A stretch of 64,000 bases of DNA from Ottelia alismoides (Eukaryota; Streptophyta; Magnoliopsida; Alismatales; Hydrocharitaceae). Made by a program: the position numbers and the translations under genes. Location of the stretch: contig JAZKJV010010617.1 in assembly GCA_037367405.1 (NCBI GenBank), positions 595,501 through 659,500 on the forward strand, given 5' to 3'. Positions 36,230 to 47,400 of this stretch are shown here, in pieces (within the stretch, counting starts at the first letter, position 1; each line of letters starts with the position of its first letter). The notes under the pieces are model-generated. The model made no database searches. It saw nothing but the letters and a program-made list of their open reading frames with translations, and was not told where the DNA came from.

Positions 36230-37400
36230 CCAAGTCGTACCATTTGGAGGATCCCATCCTTTATCATGAAAGAAGGGATAATGTCTGGCGTCGGTGCATT
36301 CCTCGGGAGGAGCACTGAAGTGTCCTCACATACTTCCATAAGCTTGATGTAGGAGGACATCATTCTGAGAGGAGGACATCACAGAAAGTGCTCCAATTTG
36401 GCCTATGGTGGCCTACCCTCTTCAAGGATTCTTATGAATTCATGAATAGGGGTACTGATTGTCAGAGGATGGGTACTTGTGGATAGCATGACATGATGCC
36501 AATGCATCCCATTCACTTCAGTGAGGTTTTTGATGCACGTGGAATTGATTCCATGGGTCCATTCCCTAATAGTCAGGGATTTGAGTACATTCTGCTTATT
36601 GTGGATTATGTGAGTCATTACTATGAGGCCATCCCCGCCCGAACCGCAGATGCTATGACTGTATGCAAATTTTGAGGAAAAATATCATTTCACAATTCGG
36701 GGTTCCTATAGTGTTGATACCAAATAGGGGGACTCACTTTATCAACGACAAGGTAAGGACCCTTGCTAACGAGTTCAACATTGACCATCGTGTTGCCACT
36801 TCATATCACCCTCACGCCAATGGTCTTGCTGAAGTATCGAACAAGGAGATCAAGACTATATTGTAGAAGGTTGTCTACCCAGACCGAAAGGATTGTCACA
36901 ACTTTTAGACTCGGTCTTGTAGGCCAATATGACTTCCTTCAAGACACCTTTGGGTACGTCTCCTTTTTGTCTCGCTTATGGAAAGCCATGTCGTTTACCT
37001 ATGGAGATTAAGCACAAGTCACTATGGGCAGTCACAGAGTTATTATTGGATCCCAAGAGTATATGAGATTAGAGGAAAGTAGGGTTAGCAGACCTGAAGG
37101 AGCTTAGAGATACATCCTTTTCGAGTATCCTACAATATAAGGAGATAGTAAAGATATGGCATGATTCTCATATCAGCCATAAATAGTTTGAACCAAACTA
37201 AAGAGTATGGCTATTTGATGCTAGGTCGAGATTATTTCTAGGGACATTGAAGAGCAAGTGGAAGGGATCATAATTGGTCCGAAAGGTGCATGACAGTGGA
37301 ATCATTGATATATCCGAGTTGTAATCAGATTCCACCTTTCCTGTTAATGGTCAACGCCTAAAGCCATATCTAGATCATGATCCACTGATCGTTGACATTG
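36230..37400 (+). pseudogene. Athila_B integrase remnant
   Basis: The zinc-binding start has H-K-L..G-G-H-H around 36330-36360 and D-C-Q-R near 36456, with the first cysteine lost. The catalytic core has G-I-D-S-M-G-P-F-P at 36541-36567. The second site at about 36717-36735 reads P-N-R-G-T-H-F, so the expected aspartate is missing. The third-residue region is G-L-A-E-V-S-N-K-E-I-K near 36822-36854. A frameshift near 36668 and a stop at 36864 break it. Further C-terminal sequence to about 37400 is only faint. Loss of the catalytic aspartate alone would abolish activity. Confidence 0.85.
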
Positions 37401-37548
37401 CCCTATTCACTTTGCATGAGATATGGTCATTGACTCACATCATTTGAATCTCATGCATGAGTATCACTTCTACTCTGCAGTTGTATAGATCCAGTTGTCC
37501 ATATCATTCATTCTTTTGTCTAACACCCCATTTCATCTTATGATTATG

Positions 37549-37900
37549 CTATACTTAGGGTGTACCTTACCCTAAGTATTGGGGGTGTCAGACTTGTGAT
37601 TATCATTTGATTCTTTTTACCTTTGTTTTGTTGCCTATACTTAGGGATATCTCACCCCAACAGGGGAGGTAGACCCTGTACGTTCTAACCCTCGGTTTCC
37701 CCTTTGTGTACAGACTTCTATACTTAGTATTACTTGATGCTAAGTATAGGGGTATAACCGACCTCAATTCATTACATTCTTTCATCTCTTCATTGTAGTA
37801 TAACCTTTCTTTTCACTTCCCGATACTCAACACGAGTTATGTCTTCCTTTCATCGCTCTTTGATCACTCTGAGGACATCATTCAAGATAAGTATAGGGGG
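37549..37900 (+). repeat. Array of PPT-like hairpins in Athila_B 3' untranslated region
   Basis: Hairpins with arms TATACTTAGG and CCTAAGTAT followed by GGGG occur at 37549-37585, 37634-37667 (damaged) and 37717-37752. A half-copy ATAAGTATAGGGGG is at 37887-37900. The same array, better preserved, is at 58216-58673 in Athila_D. The 3' arm plus G-run resembles the polypurine tract next to the 3' LTR. Confidence 0.75.
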
Positions 37901-39491
37901 TGTTGTATATATTGTACATATACTTTAGCCTTAACTCATGCTTTCTGTGTGTGTTAATAAATAATATGGACAAAAACTACAAACTAAAAATCACATAAAA
38001 TTAAAAAAATTTCCTTAATAAAAAATTCTTTCTTGCACATACATGATTATAAATAGCTATTTGTAAAAAACTAATTTTGTACAAATGTTTGTAAAAATGT
38101 TTTGATTGTAAAGTTTTTGTAAATATTTTTGTACCAAAATTATGTACGTAGTACAAAAATTTTTGAAATATGTTTCAAAAATAAAAGTTTGGAAAAAATT
38201 GGTTTGTAAATGTTTTTAAATAACTTACAAAACATTCCATTCTCTATGCATTCAAACATTTTTAATAAAGGTTTACATATTTTGAAAATGGCACAAAATA
38301 GTTTTGTAGATACCTGTTTATTCTTCTAAATCATAGTTGACATTTAAACTACTTTGGAATTAAATTGGAAAATGGAGCTTGGTTAGGACCTTATTCCACC
38401 TAACTTCAGAGGAACCTTATAAGATTTGGGGTTAAGACTTTTCAGGTCCACTAGTGACTTAATTATTTGAGTCCACTAGGCTATGTTCACATGTCAACTT
38501 TATAAGCCAAAGTAACAAAACACGCATGACTCTTGGAGACAATTGCTTTACTTGTACCGGCATCTTACACATAGCACAACATGGACGAGGTGGTGAGGAA
38601 GCAGAATCCTTTGGCTTGCTGTAGCATACGATGGTATTACTTGTAAGCAGAACCTCTCAACTTCCTTTAGGGAGGGATGTGCACCTCAACTTGGTATGGC
38701 GGTGTTGAGGTCTATAGACATGAGTTGTGGGTTGTAATAATGCTTCAAAAGAGGGATAGTCTACTGGCTCAAGAAGAAAAACTCCTTATGTATATGTTGT
38801 ACCATGTAGATATGTTATACATATGCACATCAAACAAATGTGCAAAATTAAGAGAAACTACAAAAAAGTGGACAAGTTTAGAATTAAAATAAAATACCTG
38901 CCTGAGTGTATATAGTAAATAAAGCAAAGTTTATGTATTACACATTCTCATCTCATGAAACTTGTAGCGGGAGACTTGGCTACACTGGATAGGCTCCCAG
39001 GGATACGTTGCTACACTGGTCACTGTCCATTCTCTTCTCTCTCATCTTCTTGAGCTGGTTGCATTTGAACTTAGAAGGGAATACCCCACTTCTCAAGGAA
39101 AGAGCTACTAGACTGACGAATTAGAGTTACCTTGCTGAGGGAGGTTGGTTCTTTGTCATTTCTGAAGTCAGGAACTACACATCACTTGCACTGTACAAGG
39201 AAAGATGCATAGTCATTAGAGTTTGCATATGTAGACTTGTTCTGATCTGGATTATTGAGTCTTGACCATAACATTGTGGAAATTAGAGGTTGTTGAGTAT
39301 TAAACCTATATCCCAATAAGGTTCTGACAAACTAATAGTCCAAAGGTCTGACTGAGTTCCATACTTTAATTTAACGAAGATAAGTTCAATAATCAACCTT
39401 TATTTCTTTTTCTTTACTTTTCTTTTTGATTTTCACTTCTTTTTCAAATAAGTGTTTGCTAAGGGACTAGAAAAGATAAATTATATGGGGG
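37901..39491 (+). other. Athila_B 3' untranslated region with polypurine tract
   Basis: First come about 350 bp of A/T-rich sequence built from TTTGTAAA-like words (38040-38330). A longer part closely related to 59090-60248 in Athila_D follows, including TAGCGGGAGACTTGGCTACACTGG. The tract AAATTATATGGGGG (39478-39491) sits directly before the LTR. I see no coding region; a small frame at 38677-38892 is not kept in the related element. Confidence 0.7.
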
Positions 39492-42400
39492 TGACGAATC
39501 ACTAATTCTCATTCTTTATTCTTTTATTTTAGCTCTTTTTCTTAGCAAAACATCATGTCATTACTTGTAAATATAATAACTTAGAAATTTGCATGCTCTT
39601 GTTAATATTTCATATTTAGCATGGATTTATGGCAAAAATAAAAGAATAAAGTAAAAGAAAAAGAATGATATATTTAGAATAAATACAGAGTGACCCAAAC
39701 CATAAGAGAAGGTCAAGCCTTGACCAGATCACAGAATAAAATAAGTAGAGAGAGATAGGGCTCACTATGTAGTGTATATAGTACCTATACTTATTATTTA
39801 TATATTTATTTTTGACAAAATAAAAATAAAGTATTATTTCTACATCCTTGTATATATTTCAAAGAATATTGTAAAAATGAAATAAAATAAAAAAACTGAT
39901 TGAAAATAAGAATAAAATCATCCATGCATTGCATAAAATACACTTGTATATATCACATTCCATATTTATTATATACCCTTAATTAATTTTTAAAAATAAA
40001 ATAAAAATTAATTTATACTTCTAAAACTATGTTGTAGAGAAATAATACAAAATAAAGGTATTTATGTAAAAATAATAAAATAAAAATACTTGTACATAAT
40101 ACATAGGTATATTATACATATATATAATACTATGTATTGTATATACGTTAATTTATTTTTCATGAAAATAATTAAAAATCACAAAAAAATAGTTTGAAAA
40201 ATACTAATTTTTTATTTTATACACTTTCTATTTTGAAGTCATTTGTTATTTTTATTGAATTTTTAATTATTTTGTATCTAATTTTCTTATTGGTTCGGGG
40301 ACTTTATTGACTCCGGTCAATGCTTCCTTTCTGGTCGGGTTGGGTCGCCCACCTTCTCACCAGACTCTTTTCTCCCAATTCTCTCGCTAGGCTCTGACCA
40401 CCTCTGGCTCCGATTCTTTACCCAAGCCTCCTCCTAGGATCCGCGACCTTCACGGATTCCTAGGAAGGTACGGATCTTCCTAGGGTTGCGTGCTCTTACA
40501 CGATCATTCTAGACCCCTGAGAATCATATTTAACATCTTATTCGGTCATGCTTCTCCTATTCCTCCACCCTTAGACACCTTTAGCCGAGTGAGAGCAGCA
40601 TGAAGGAACCTTAGGAGTGGAGTTTGGTGGCTTATAGGCCGCATTTCACCAACGTTGTCGGATTGCTCTGCTGCGTATAGCCTCTGTACCCGCCGTTGCG
40701 TGGTCAAGGGCATCACCTCGACGTCCATCATCGCCTGAAGTTTAGGAGCCTCTCTGAATCTTCAAGTATCACATTTACCCTTTGCATTTTCCCATTAGAT
40801 CCAATCATTTCATCTTGTACCGTCGCACGTTCCCTTGCTCTGACCTATTCGTCGAAGATTCGTTTCACCAACTCACCCACTCCGATAAACACACCGACTC
40901 TCCCCGCATCTCGTTCCACAACATTATCATCCTTATACATACACGTTCGGGTAGGATTAGGGCCAAGACCTCCCTCTCTCAATGTCGTTGGAGTTCGACC
41001 ACCATGCCTCGTCGTTTCCCCTACATACTTATGCAATAACCTCGACCGGAGCTACGTCCCCGAGTCGCCCTTCCTTTTGCAGGTGCTAGCCCACATGGAG
41101 GATCCCATTTGAGTCTCAACTGCTTACGCGGAGCATATCCAGGTCGCTCCACCATTCGTAAACATCCGACCATCGCCGACCTCATCATCAACCTCTGTTG
41201 GATGCGTTACACTTCCACGACCGTGTTGAGCCTTTTCTGTACATTCATCACGGTTGTGGATCATTATCCACGCTCAGGAGAAGCTCGTCGGGGAGGAGTT
41301 CTTCCAGCATCCTCCGTTGTCGTTCGATGAAGACCCTCTTGTCCAGATTCCATCCTTACCATCCATTCGCCTCCTTTTGTCAAAGGCGTCAGATGCACGA
41401 TTAACGGCCATCAAGGTCGACATTCCTTGCGTTGTCTGATCTCGTCAGACATGATCAGATCTGTACATCTGCGTCGCGTGCCTACACTGTCAGATCTTGA
41501 GTGGAGCATATCAAAATCGTCTGATGTCGCCTTCGTAAGAACCTGCCACATGTCCCGCGTGCCTATAATGTGCCTGCAAAGGGTATATTTCCCTTTTACC
41601 CTCATTTATTTCTAAATTTAGCTTTTGTCTAGTAAATGATTGTTGTAGTTGTGAACTTTTACAGTTTGGACCTCGTAGTTTCTATTATTTACACTTTAAT
41701 CATGTCTATTTGAACTCATATGCATCTCCACATGCTATTTGGGTTTTTTACAGTATTTTGCATGAACTTCTGTGTTACTATGAATTGAATGATAAGTTTG
41801 TAGAATTTGCAGTTATACCCCTGTGATTCAGGATTACGTGTTGTGTGTGTGATTGCTTGGATTTTTTGCAACTTTGACCCTATATTTTTTTGCTTGTGTT
41901 ATTGTTAGGCCCATAACTTTATTTTAGTTACATGTAGGTCCCTATAATCTTATACCTAATTACATCTTTTACTTTAGACTTAATAATTATAAAATTAAGC
42001 CAAAACATTATCTAAAAATTGTCATCAACTCCTATTGACGTGTAGTATTTAGGGTAATTTTTGTGGGTAAATTTTTTTTTGCATTTATTATTTTCAGATA
42101 TTCAAAACCCCCAAAAAGTGTCCTATATAACTTTAAAAATCCATAAAAATTCGAAAATTGTCTTAAAAATTCTAAAAAAAATTAGCATATTTTTGTGTGT
42201 TTTATCTACAGTAGCAATTTTGTTTGAAAATCACTAGAAAAACTCTCAAATTACAAAACACCTAAAACCTAAAAAATCATATAAAATTCAGGAAAAATAC
42301 AAAAATTCTTATTTCAGTTCCTGTTTGTAGTATTTTATATCTAGTTTATCATAAAATTGTTATCCATGACTTAGGGAATTTGAAATTATTTTAACTTGTA

Positions 42401-42884
42401 ATTTAGTCCTAGATGTGCATTGTTTTCCTTCTTAGTTACTATAAGATATTTATAAAATCATAAAAAATTTTGCAAAACTCCAAAAAATTACAAAAACACT
42501 TTAAAGCTGTAAAAACCCAAAAATATTTTTATCTCATTTTCTTGAGCATTTTTAGCCTTAATTAAAATATAAAAAGATTGTTCTGTTGCTTTGTTTCCGT
42601 ATTTGTTGAGTTTGTTCCTCATTAAAAATAAAAAAAATGCAAAATTTAAAACCACTAAAAATATGTTATTTTATGAGATTTGACTACTTCATAGGTTTCT
42701 TGCGCTTCTTGTGTTCGACCCTGTTTGCTTTATCAGGTAAAGTAAATAGCAAATCGCTTACATTTATTCTTGATTGTTTGATCATTTTTTAGTGGTTGAT
42801 TTTTCTTGTTAAGCCTGACTTTTTGATTAGGGTTGCAATGACCTATTTCTTGATACTTAACTCCAACCGACAGGACTCTCGTCA
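39492..42884 (+). repeat. 3' LTR of Athila_B
   Basis: The partner of 25907-29316. It starts TGACGAATC (one transition from TGATGAATC) and ends TCGTCA. Differences from the 5' LTR are frequent, including small indels, which shows an older insertion than Athila_D. The frames inside it (40696-41112 and neighbours) lie over the same GC-richer block as in the 5' LTR and have no known domain. Confidence 0.87.
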
Positions 42885-42906
42885 ATGATGAAATGGATAT
42901 TCATCA
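42885..42906 (-). repeat. Target duplication of Athila_B and remaining end of the Athila_A middle LTR
   Basis: 42885-42889 (ATGAT) is the second target duplication of Athila_B. 42890-42906 completes the minus-strand LTR that breaks off at 25906 and ends TGATGAAT when read on the minus strand. The rejoined sequence parallels 19936-19957 base for base apart from a few changes. Confidence 0.8.
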
Positions 42907-44553
42907 CCCCCCCCCCCCATACTTGACTTTTCTAGTCCCAAGCGAACACTTATGACTATAAGTGCAGAAAAGAAAGTAAAGAAAATAAAAATATTAAACT
43001 TGGAATAATTGTGCACTTTCAAACTTGTCTTAACAAAATCGTAGTTTGGAGCTCATAGAAGGCCTTTGTATTAATTGTGTGTCCAGAACCACATGAGAGT
43101 CAGGAAATGTGACACAAAAGAACTTAGGTTCCATACTCCTATCGTACAGTCCAATTTACATCCAGGTCAAAACCATCCTCCCAGTCGCATAATCTTGCTA
43201 CCTTTAAATGATAGAACCATGTGTGTGAATTGTTCAGCTCTCCCTAGACAAAACCGATGAACTATCGTGGCATCTACTCTTTTGGTAACTCATCATTGCA
43301 GAGATAGATATTCCCTTCTTAGGTCAGGTACTTCCAGTCTCTGCAACCAAATGGGGAAAAAGTTTAGAAGAAGGGGAAAAGAAGTGAGAATTGACCAGTG
43401 TAATCTTCATTCTCTTCTGAAGTCGGTCAATGTAACTGGTTCTTCACAAAGAAGCAGCCTTTTTCTAAAGATCCAATTTTTGTGGGATTTTTCGTTGCAG
43501 GCTTCTTGGATATTTTCTTTGACGTTTTATAGCTTATGCCCTGATGGATATAGTGTCTTTTGCTCCACCCATTTTTTGGGGTCTTGGAAAAAGTAGCGTC
43601 GGTAGACCATTCCTCATCTGGAGCATTGTGTCATTCCATCTCTGATATTTAGATATCATTATTACCAAAAAAGTATATTAGAGTGCCGGTGTCGGCAATC
43701 CCCAATAATGGTTCCTGGGCCACCATTGACAAAGCAACCTTGCTTGTCCCGACTTAGACTCCAAAAATTTTCACCAGCCCATCTGGGTTGAGCTAAGTGC
43801 TTGCTACGAGGTTTCCAGTCAAGTCATTGTCTCAAGAGTCTTACAGATGATATTAAGGGTTCCATTTAGGCACATTGAATTAATTCATGAATATAGTCTT
43901 ATAGAATCTAGAGAAATAAGTCAAGGTGACCAAAAATATCTCTACTTCCATTCCTTAATGCATTCATCTGAATTTGAGTGTATTAAGATCTATTCCAAGC
44001 TCCAATCTTCATACTTTATTTGGACTTGTTCAATTGTCCAGGTTCTTCCGAAAAAATGTGAATGCTATGCACACTGCAAGGAAAATATTTTTGTGATGCA
44101 AGTTTCTGATTTTGAACTTTTTATTTATTTCTAAAAAAGGTTTTGCAATTTTTAGGCAATTTTTTGAAATGGTTTTTGCAAATGTTTTTAGAATTTTTAG
44201 TTTTTCGAATTTTAGGGATATTTTCAAAACAAAATATTTTTTGAAAAAGACATATGTACAGATTTTTACCCCAGAGAGGTTCTTATTATTTATTAGAGTT
44301 GAGTTAATTTACAGGATTGTATAGAAGGATTTGTAAAGGATTTTTATTTGTCTGAGTTTTGTACAAAGTTATCAAAATAACTTGAAAAGATTTTTGCAAA
44401 CATTTTGAAAACTTTGTTTTTGCGAGCTAATTTGAAAAATAATTTTTGAAAACATTTAAAAAGATTGAAAATCATTTTGCAAAGATTTTTCAAACATTAT
44501 ATATAAGGATTTTTCAAAAAAAAATCGTGCAACCATTTTCTAAACCTTTTACA
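42907..44553 (-). other. 3' internal region of the right-hand Athila_A unit (minus strand)
   Basis: On the minus strand a polypurine tract with 12 G residues (C-run 42907-42918) borders the LTR. Next comes the ACACTTATGACTATAAGTGC region (about 42945-42965), shared with 19995-20015. The blocks continue in parallel with 19958-21540, up to CAACCATTTTCTAAAC near 44530. At 44553 homology stops abruptly and plus-strand LTR sequence begins. Frames at 43267-43596 and 43847-44134 have no known domain and are not conserved in the parallel copy. Confidence 0.65.
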
Positions 44554-45807
44554 ATGGAGAAGATCAAGACTTAACATGATCGACCAGGAATAAAGTAGGG
44601 GGAGATAGGGTCTATAATTAAAAAATTCAAAAATAATTTATAAATATTTTTTCATGTATATTTGTATAAAACATACACTAATTTATTTGTACATAAGTTG
44701 ACCTAAAATAAAAAATTTTTGTAAACAGGTGTAAAAATTATTAGAAAAATAAACTTTATTTAAAAAAAATTTCTTATTTGTACATGTGTATATTGTACTG
44801 TATGTATACAATACTTGTACACAACTAATTTCCTTATATAAAATTCATCAAAAAATTAAAAATCTAACATTAATTAATTAATTTAATTTAATTACAAAAT
44901 TTGGATTTCATTATTTAATTTATTCATTTATTTGATTTGAAAATATGCCTTGTATATAAAGATATGATTCTATACCTTAAATAACCACCATTAAGGTGGC
45001 TTATTATTTTTTGTAAATTATTTATTTTATTTCATTCTGAATTATGTTTTTATTAATTAATTATTTAAATTTATTTATTTATTTAAACACTAAACACATT
45101 CCTTATTTTGTACATTCTTTCCCTTTTGATTTCCTTCTCTTTTTATTAGGCTCCTCCTCCCTCATTTTCTCTTGATCAATCATTGGTGGAGAGAAACTCG
45201 ATCTTTGAGAGCTTCTCGTCACCGAAGGGTGCCCAGCCTTCGAGTCGGTCAGTGACAGGGATTCGGTCCTTGTCGAGGCCATCACGACGTGTCCCATACC
45301 GAGGTGAGATCCCACTTTATTTTCCATCATTTTCCTAGATAAATATTAGACTTAATTTGTGCTTTGATCTCTTGATTAAAATTTAGATCTTAGTCTTTAA
45401 ATTCTCCATCCTGATTTGATCCGTCCTCGATTCGATTTTCATCTCATCTTCTTGATCTACACGTTCTTATTCTACCTCACATAATCTATCAACTCTGACC
45501 ACGCACGATGGTCAAAGATCCAGATCTATTTCCCGCTTCGCCATATCCACACTCATTCATGCTCTACATTTTGTTTATAAATAAAAAGAATAAAAACAAA
45601 ACCAAAACTAAAAATAGATATATTTTTTATAGGGATATTTACACCCATAACCCTGAGTAGTTCCATAATTACCCCAGAAACCCTGTAAAAACACGAATTA
45701 CACTTGAGACCTTGAATAGTGCTTAACTCTTACGTTCATAACCCCGTGTTAACTTCACCCAAATTTTCCGTTAACTTTGACGGTATCGGTTAAACATTTT
45801 ACAATTT

Positions 45808-46195
45808 GGGAAAAATGTGTATGCCCCCTAGGGGGAGCTAACTTAGCTCCCCCCGCCCCTTTTTGACATAATTTTTTTATTTCTTTTGAAATCTAAAACC
45901 GTGTAAATTCATTATTAAATCCCTATATTATGCTATTAAAATTTCGTGCGAACCAGAGACTCCTACGAGCTCCATCCAAACGGGGTCGATTTAAAAAATC
46001 CTGTTACCGTTAAAATATGACTGTCTGGATGGAGTACGTAGGAGTCTCTGTTTCGCACGAAATTTTAATAGCATAATATAGGGATATAGTGATGAATATT
46101 CATTGAAGAAATTTCAAAAAAAAAATAAAAAAATGGTGAAAATGAGGCGGGGGGAGCCAAGTTAGCTCCCCCTAGGGGGCAGCCCCATTTATCCC
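45808..46195. mobile_element. Mutator-type MITE nested inside the MULE
   Basis: This 388-bp near-palindrome begins GGGAAAAATG and, on the complement of the other end, GGGATAAATG. Both arms then share CCCCCTAGGGGGAGCTAACT. It is flanked by a perfect 9-bp target duplication TTACAATTT at 45799-45807 and 46196-46204. The arms pair over nearly the whole length (for example ATTTCGTGCG near 45948 with CGCACGAAAT near 46054), so an RNA copy would fold into one long hairpin. Its termini resemble the host MULE's GGGATATTT start, suggesting a shared transposase class. Confidence 0.88.
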
Positions 46196-46204
46196 TTACA
46201 ATTT

Positions 46205-47400
46205 ATACCCAAATTTATATTTTATTTAGGAATGACCCCTTTCTCCTCCTCCTTCCCCATTTCATCCCTCCAGCACCCACCTTCGACCACCTCCTCCTCC
46301 CCTACCGACCACCTCCTCCGCCCCTACCCTGCCTGCAAACCCTCGTTCCAAGACCCCCTCCCGGTCGACGCCTCCATTGCCCCACTCCCAGTCGGCAAGG
46401 TCCCCCACCCAGGTCCCCCGCCCTCCCCTCCCGCCTTCGCCTGCAAGCAAGCTACTCGGAGCCACCCCCAGAGCTCTCCTGCCCTCTACAAGCCCCAGGG
46501 TAAGATCCCCCGGCCTCCCACACGCCTCAAGGTCGGAGCCCCGGTCCCCCGCCGCCCCTGGGAGCCCTCCTCTCCCGCCTTCGCCGCCTGCAAGCAAGCC
46601 CCCCCCCCTCCCCAGGTCTGCCACCCCTGGGAGCCATCCCCTCCCGCCTTCGACTACAAGCAAACCGAGACGGCTCCAGTGGAATCTCGATTCCCCCCCC
46701 CCCCATCCCCCCCCCCCCTTCCGGCTCCTGCAAGCTCACAACACCACCCGGCAAGAGCCCCTGCCCCTCGAAGACCACCCCGACGCCGCCTACACCTGCA
46801 AGCCCCCCCCCAACCCCCCGTCCCTCTTGAAGCCCAGCCCTACCCCCCGCCGCACCCCCTCCGGCTCCTGCAAGCCCGCAACTCCACCCGGCAAGAGCCC
46901 CTGCCTCTCGAAGACTACCTCGACGCCGCCCACACCTGCAAGCCCCTCTCCAAACCTCCCCCACCCCGGCGCGACTGCCTGCAAGTCCCCGCTCTGGCAA
47001 GCCTGCGCCCCTCCTGCTCTTGTAAGCCCGCAACCCTCCCCCCGGCAAGCCTCCTGCTCCTTAAAGCAACAACCAACCCCTCGACAAGCCGTAAGCCTGC
47101 AACGCCCGCGCCCCACCTGCTCCTTAAAGCAAAAACCACAACCCCGGCAAGCCGTAAGCCTGCAACGCCCGCGCCCCTCCCGCTCCTGCACGTTCCCCTC
47201 TGCCTCCTACCTCGGTGGAAGGCCGCAGCTCCGCCTGCAAGCTCCTCCCTGCCTGACCCACGACTTCCAGTCTCTCTGTCCACTCCACCACTTACAGCAA
47301 GTCTCGTCCACACTTGCAAATTGTTTTTTCTTTTCTTTTTTACCTTTGATTAATCATAGCCGTTAGATAGCAGGATTGGTTAGATTAACTCACTGATATG
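46205..47400 (+). other. GC-rich insert of the MULE with overlapping proline-rich frames
   Basis: A plus-strand frame at 46232-47353 (373 codons) and a second at 46377-47366 (329 codons) overlap in different phases, and further long frames exist on the minus strand. All arise because C-rich DNA has few stop codons. The products would be proline-, serine- and lysine-rich with no known domain. The word CTGCAAGC recurs about ten times. An 85-bp unit at 46720-46804 repeats at 46860-46944 (period 140, not a multiple of three), so its copies are read in different frames. A 63-bp period occurs near 47085-47190. I do not consider this a proven gene; it may be captured sequence. Confidence 0.45.

Larger units (their letters stand above)
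25907..42884 (+). mobile_element. Athila_B: full-length Athila-type Ty3/gypsy element, pseudogenised
   Basis: LTRs of 3410 and 3393 bp flank an internal region of 10.2 kb. The 5' LTR begins TGATGAATCC at 25907. The 3' LTR begins TGACGAATC at 39492 and ends TCGTCA at 42884. The target duplication is GTGAT (25902-25906) against ATGAT (42885-42889), 4 of 5. The order is tRNA-Asp-type primer site, leader, gag, protease, acidic linker, RT, RNase H, integrase, 3' untranslated region, polypurine tract. All coding parts carry many stops and small indels. The LTR pair is visibly more diverged than the copia pair or the Athila_D pair, so this insertion is older. It lies inside an LTR of Athila_A. Confidence 0.9.
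15840..44553 (-). mobile_element. Athila_A: minus-strand Athila array (LTR, internal, LTR, internal), interrupted by Athila_B
   Basis: Read on the minus strand the order is internal 3' region (44553-42907), LTR (42906-42890 plus 25906-22186), internal (22185-19958), LTR (19957-about 15840). Both internal segments are homologous 3' untranslated sequence; both carry the complement of the same ACACTTATG..TATAAGTG region next to the LTR. Each LTR starts TGATGAAT on the minus strand, and the middle one ends GAGCTCATCA. The array is therefore a tandem of two partial units sharing an LTR. Athila_B (25907-42884) lies inside the middle LTR, 17 bp from its start. The left end is approximate and the right end is truncated. 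Confidence 0.75.

Noticed and set aside
46232..47353. 373-codon proline-rich frame as a host gene
   Set aside because: A second long frame overlaps it in another phase and others lie antisense. Repeats inside have a 140-bp period that breaks phase. Low-complexity C-rich DNA explains all of these frames. Kept only as a description of the MULE insert.
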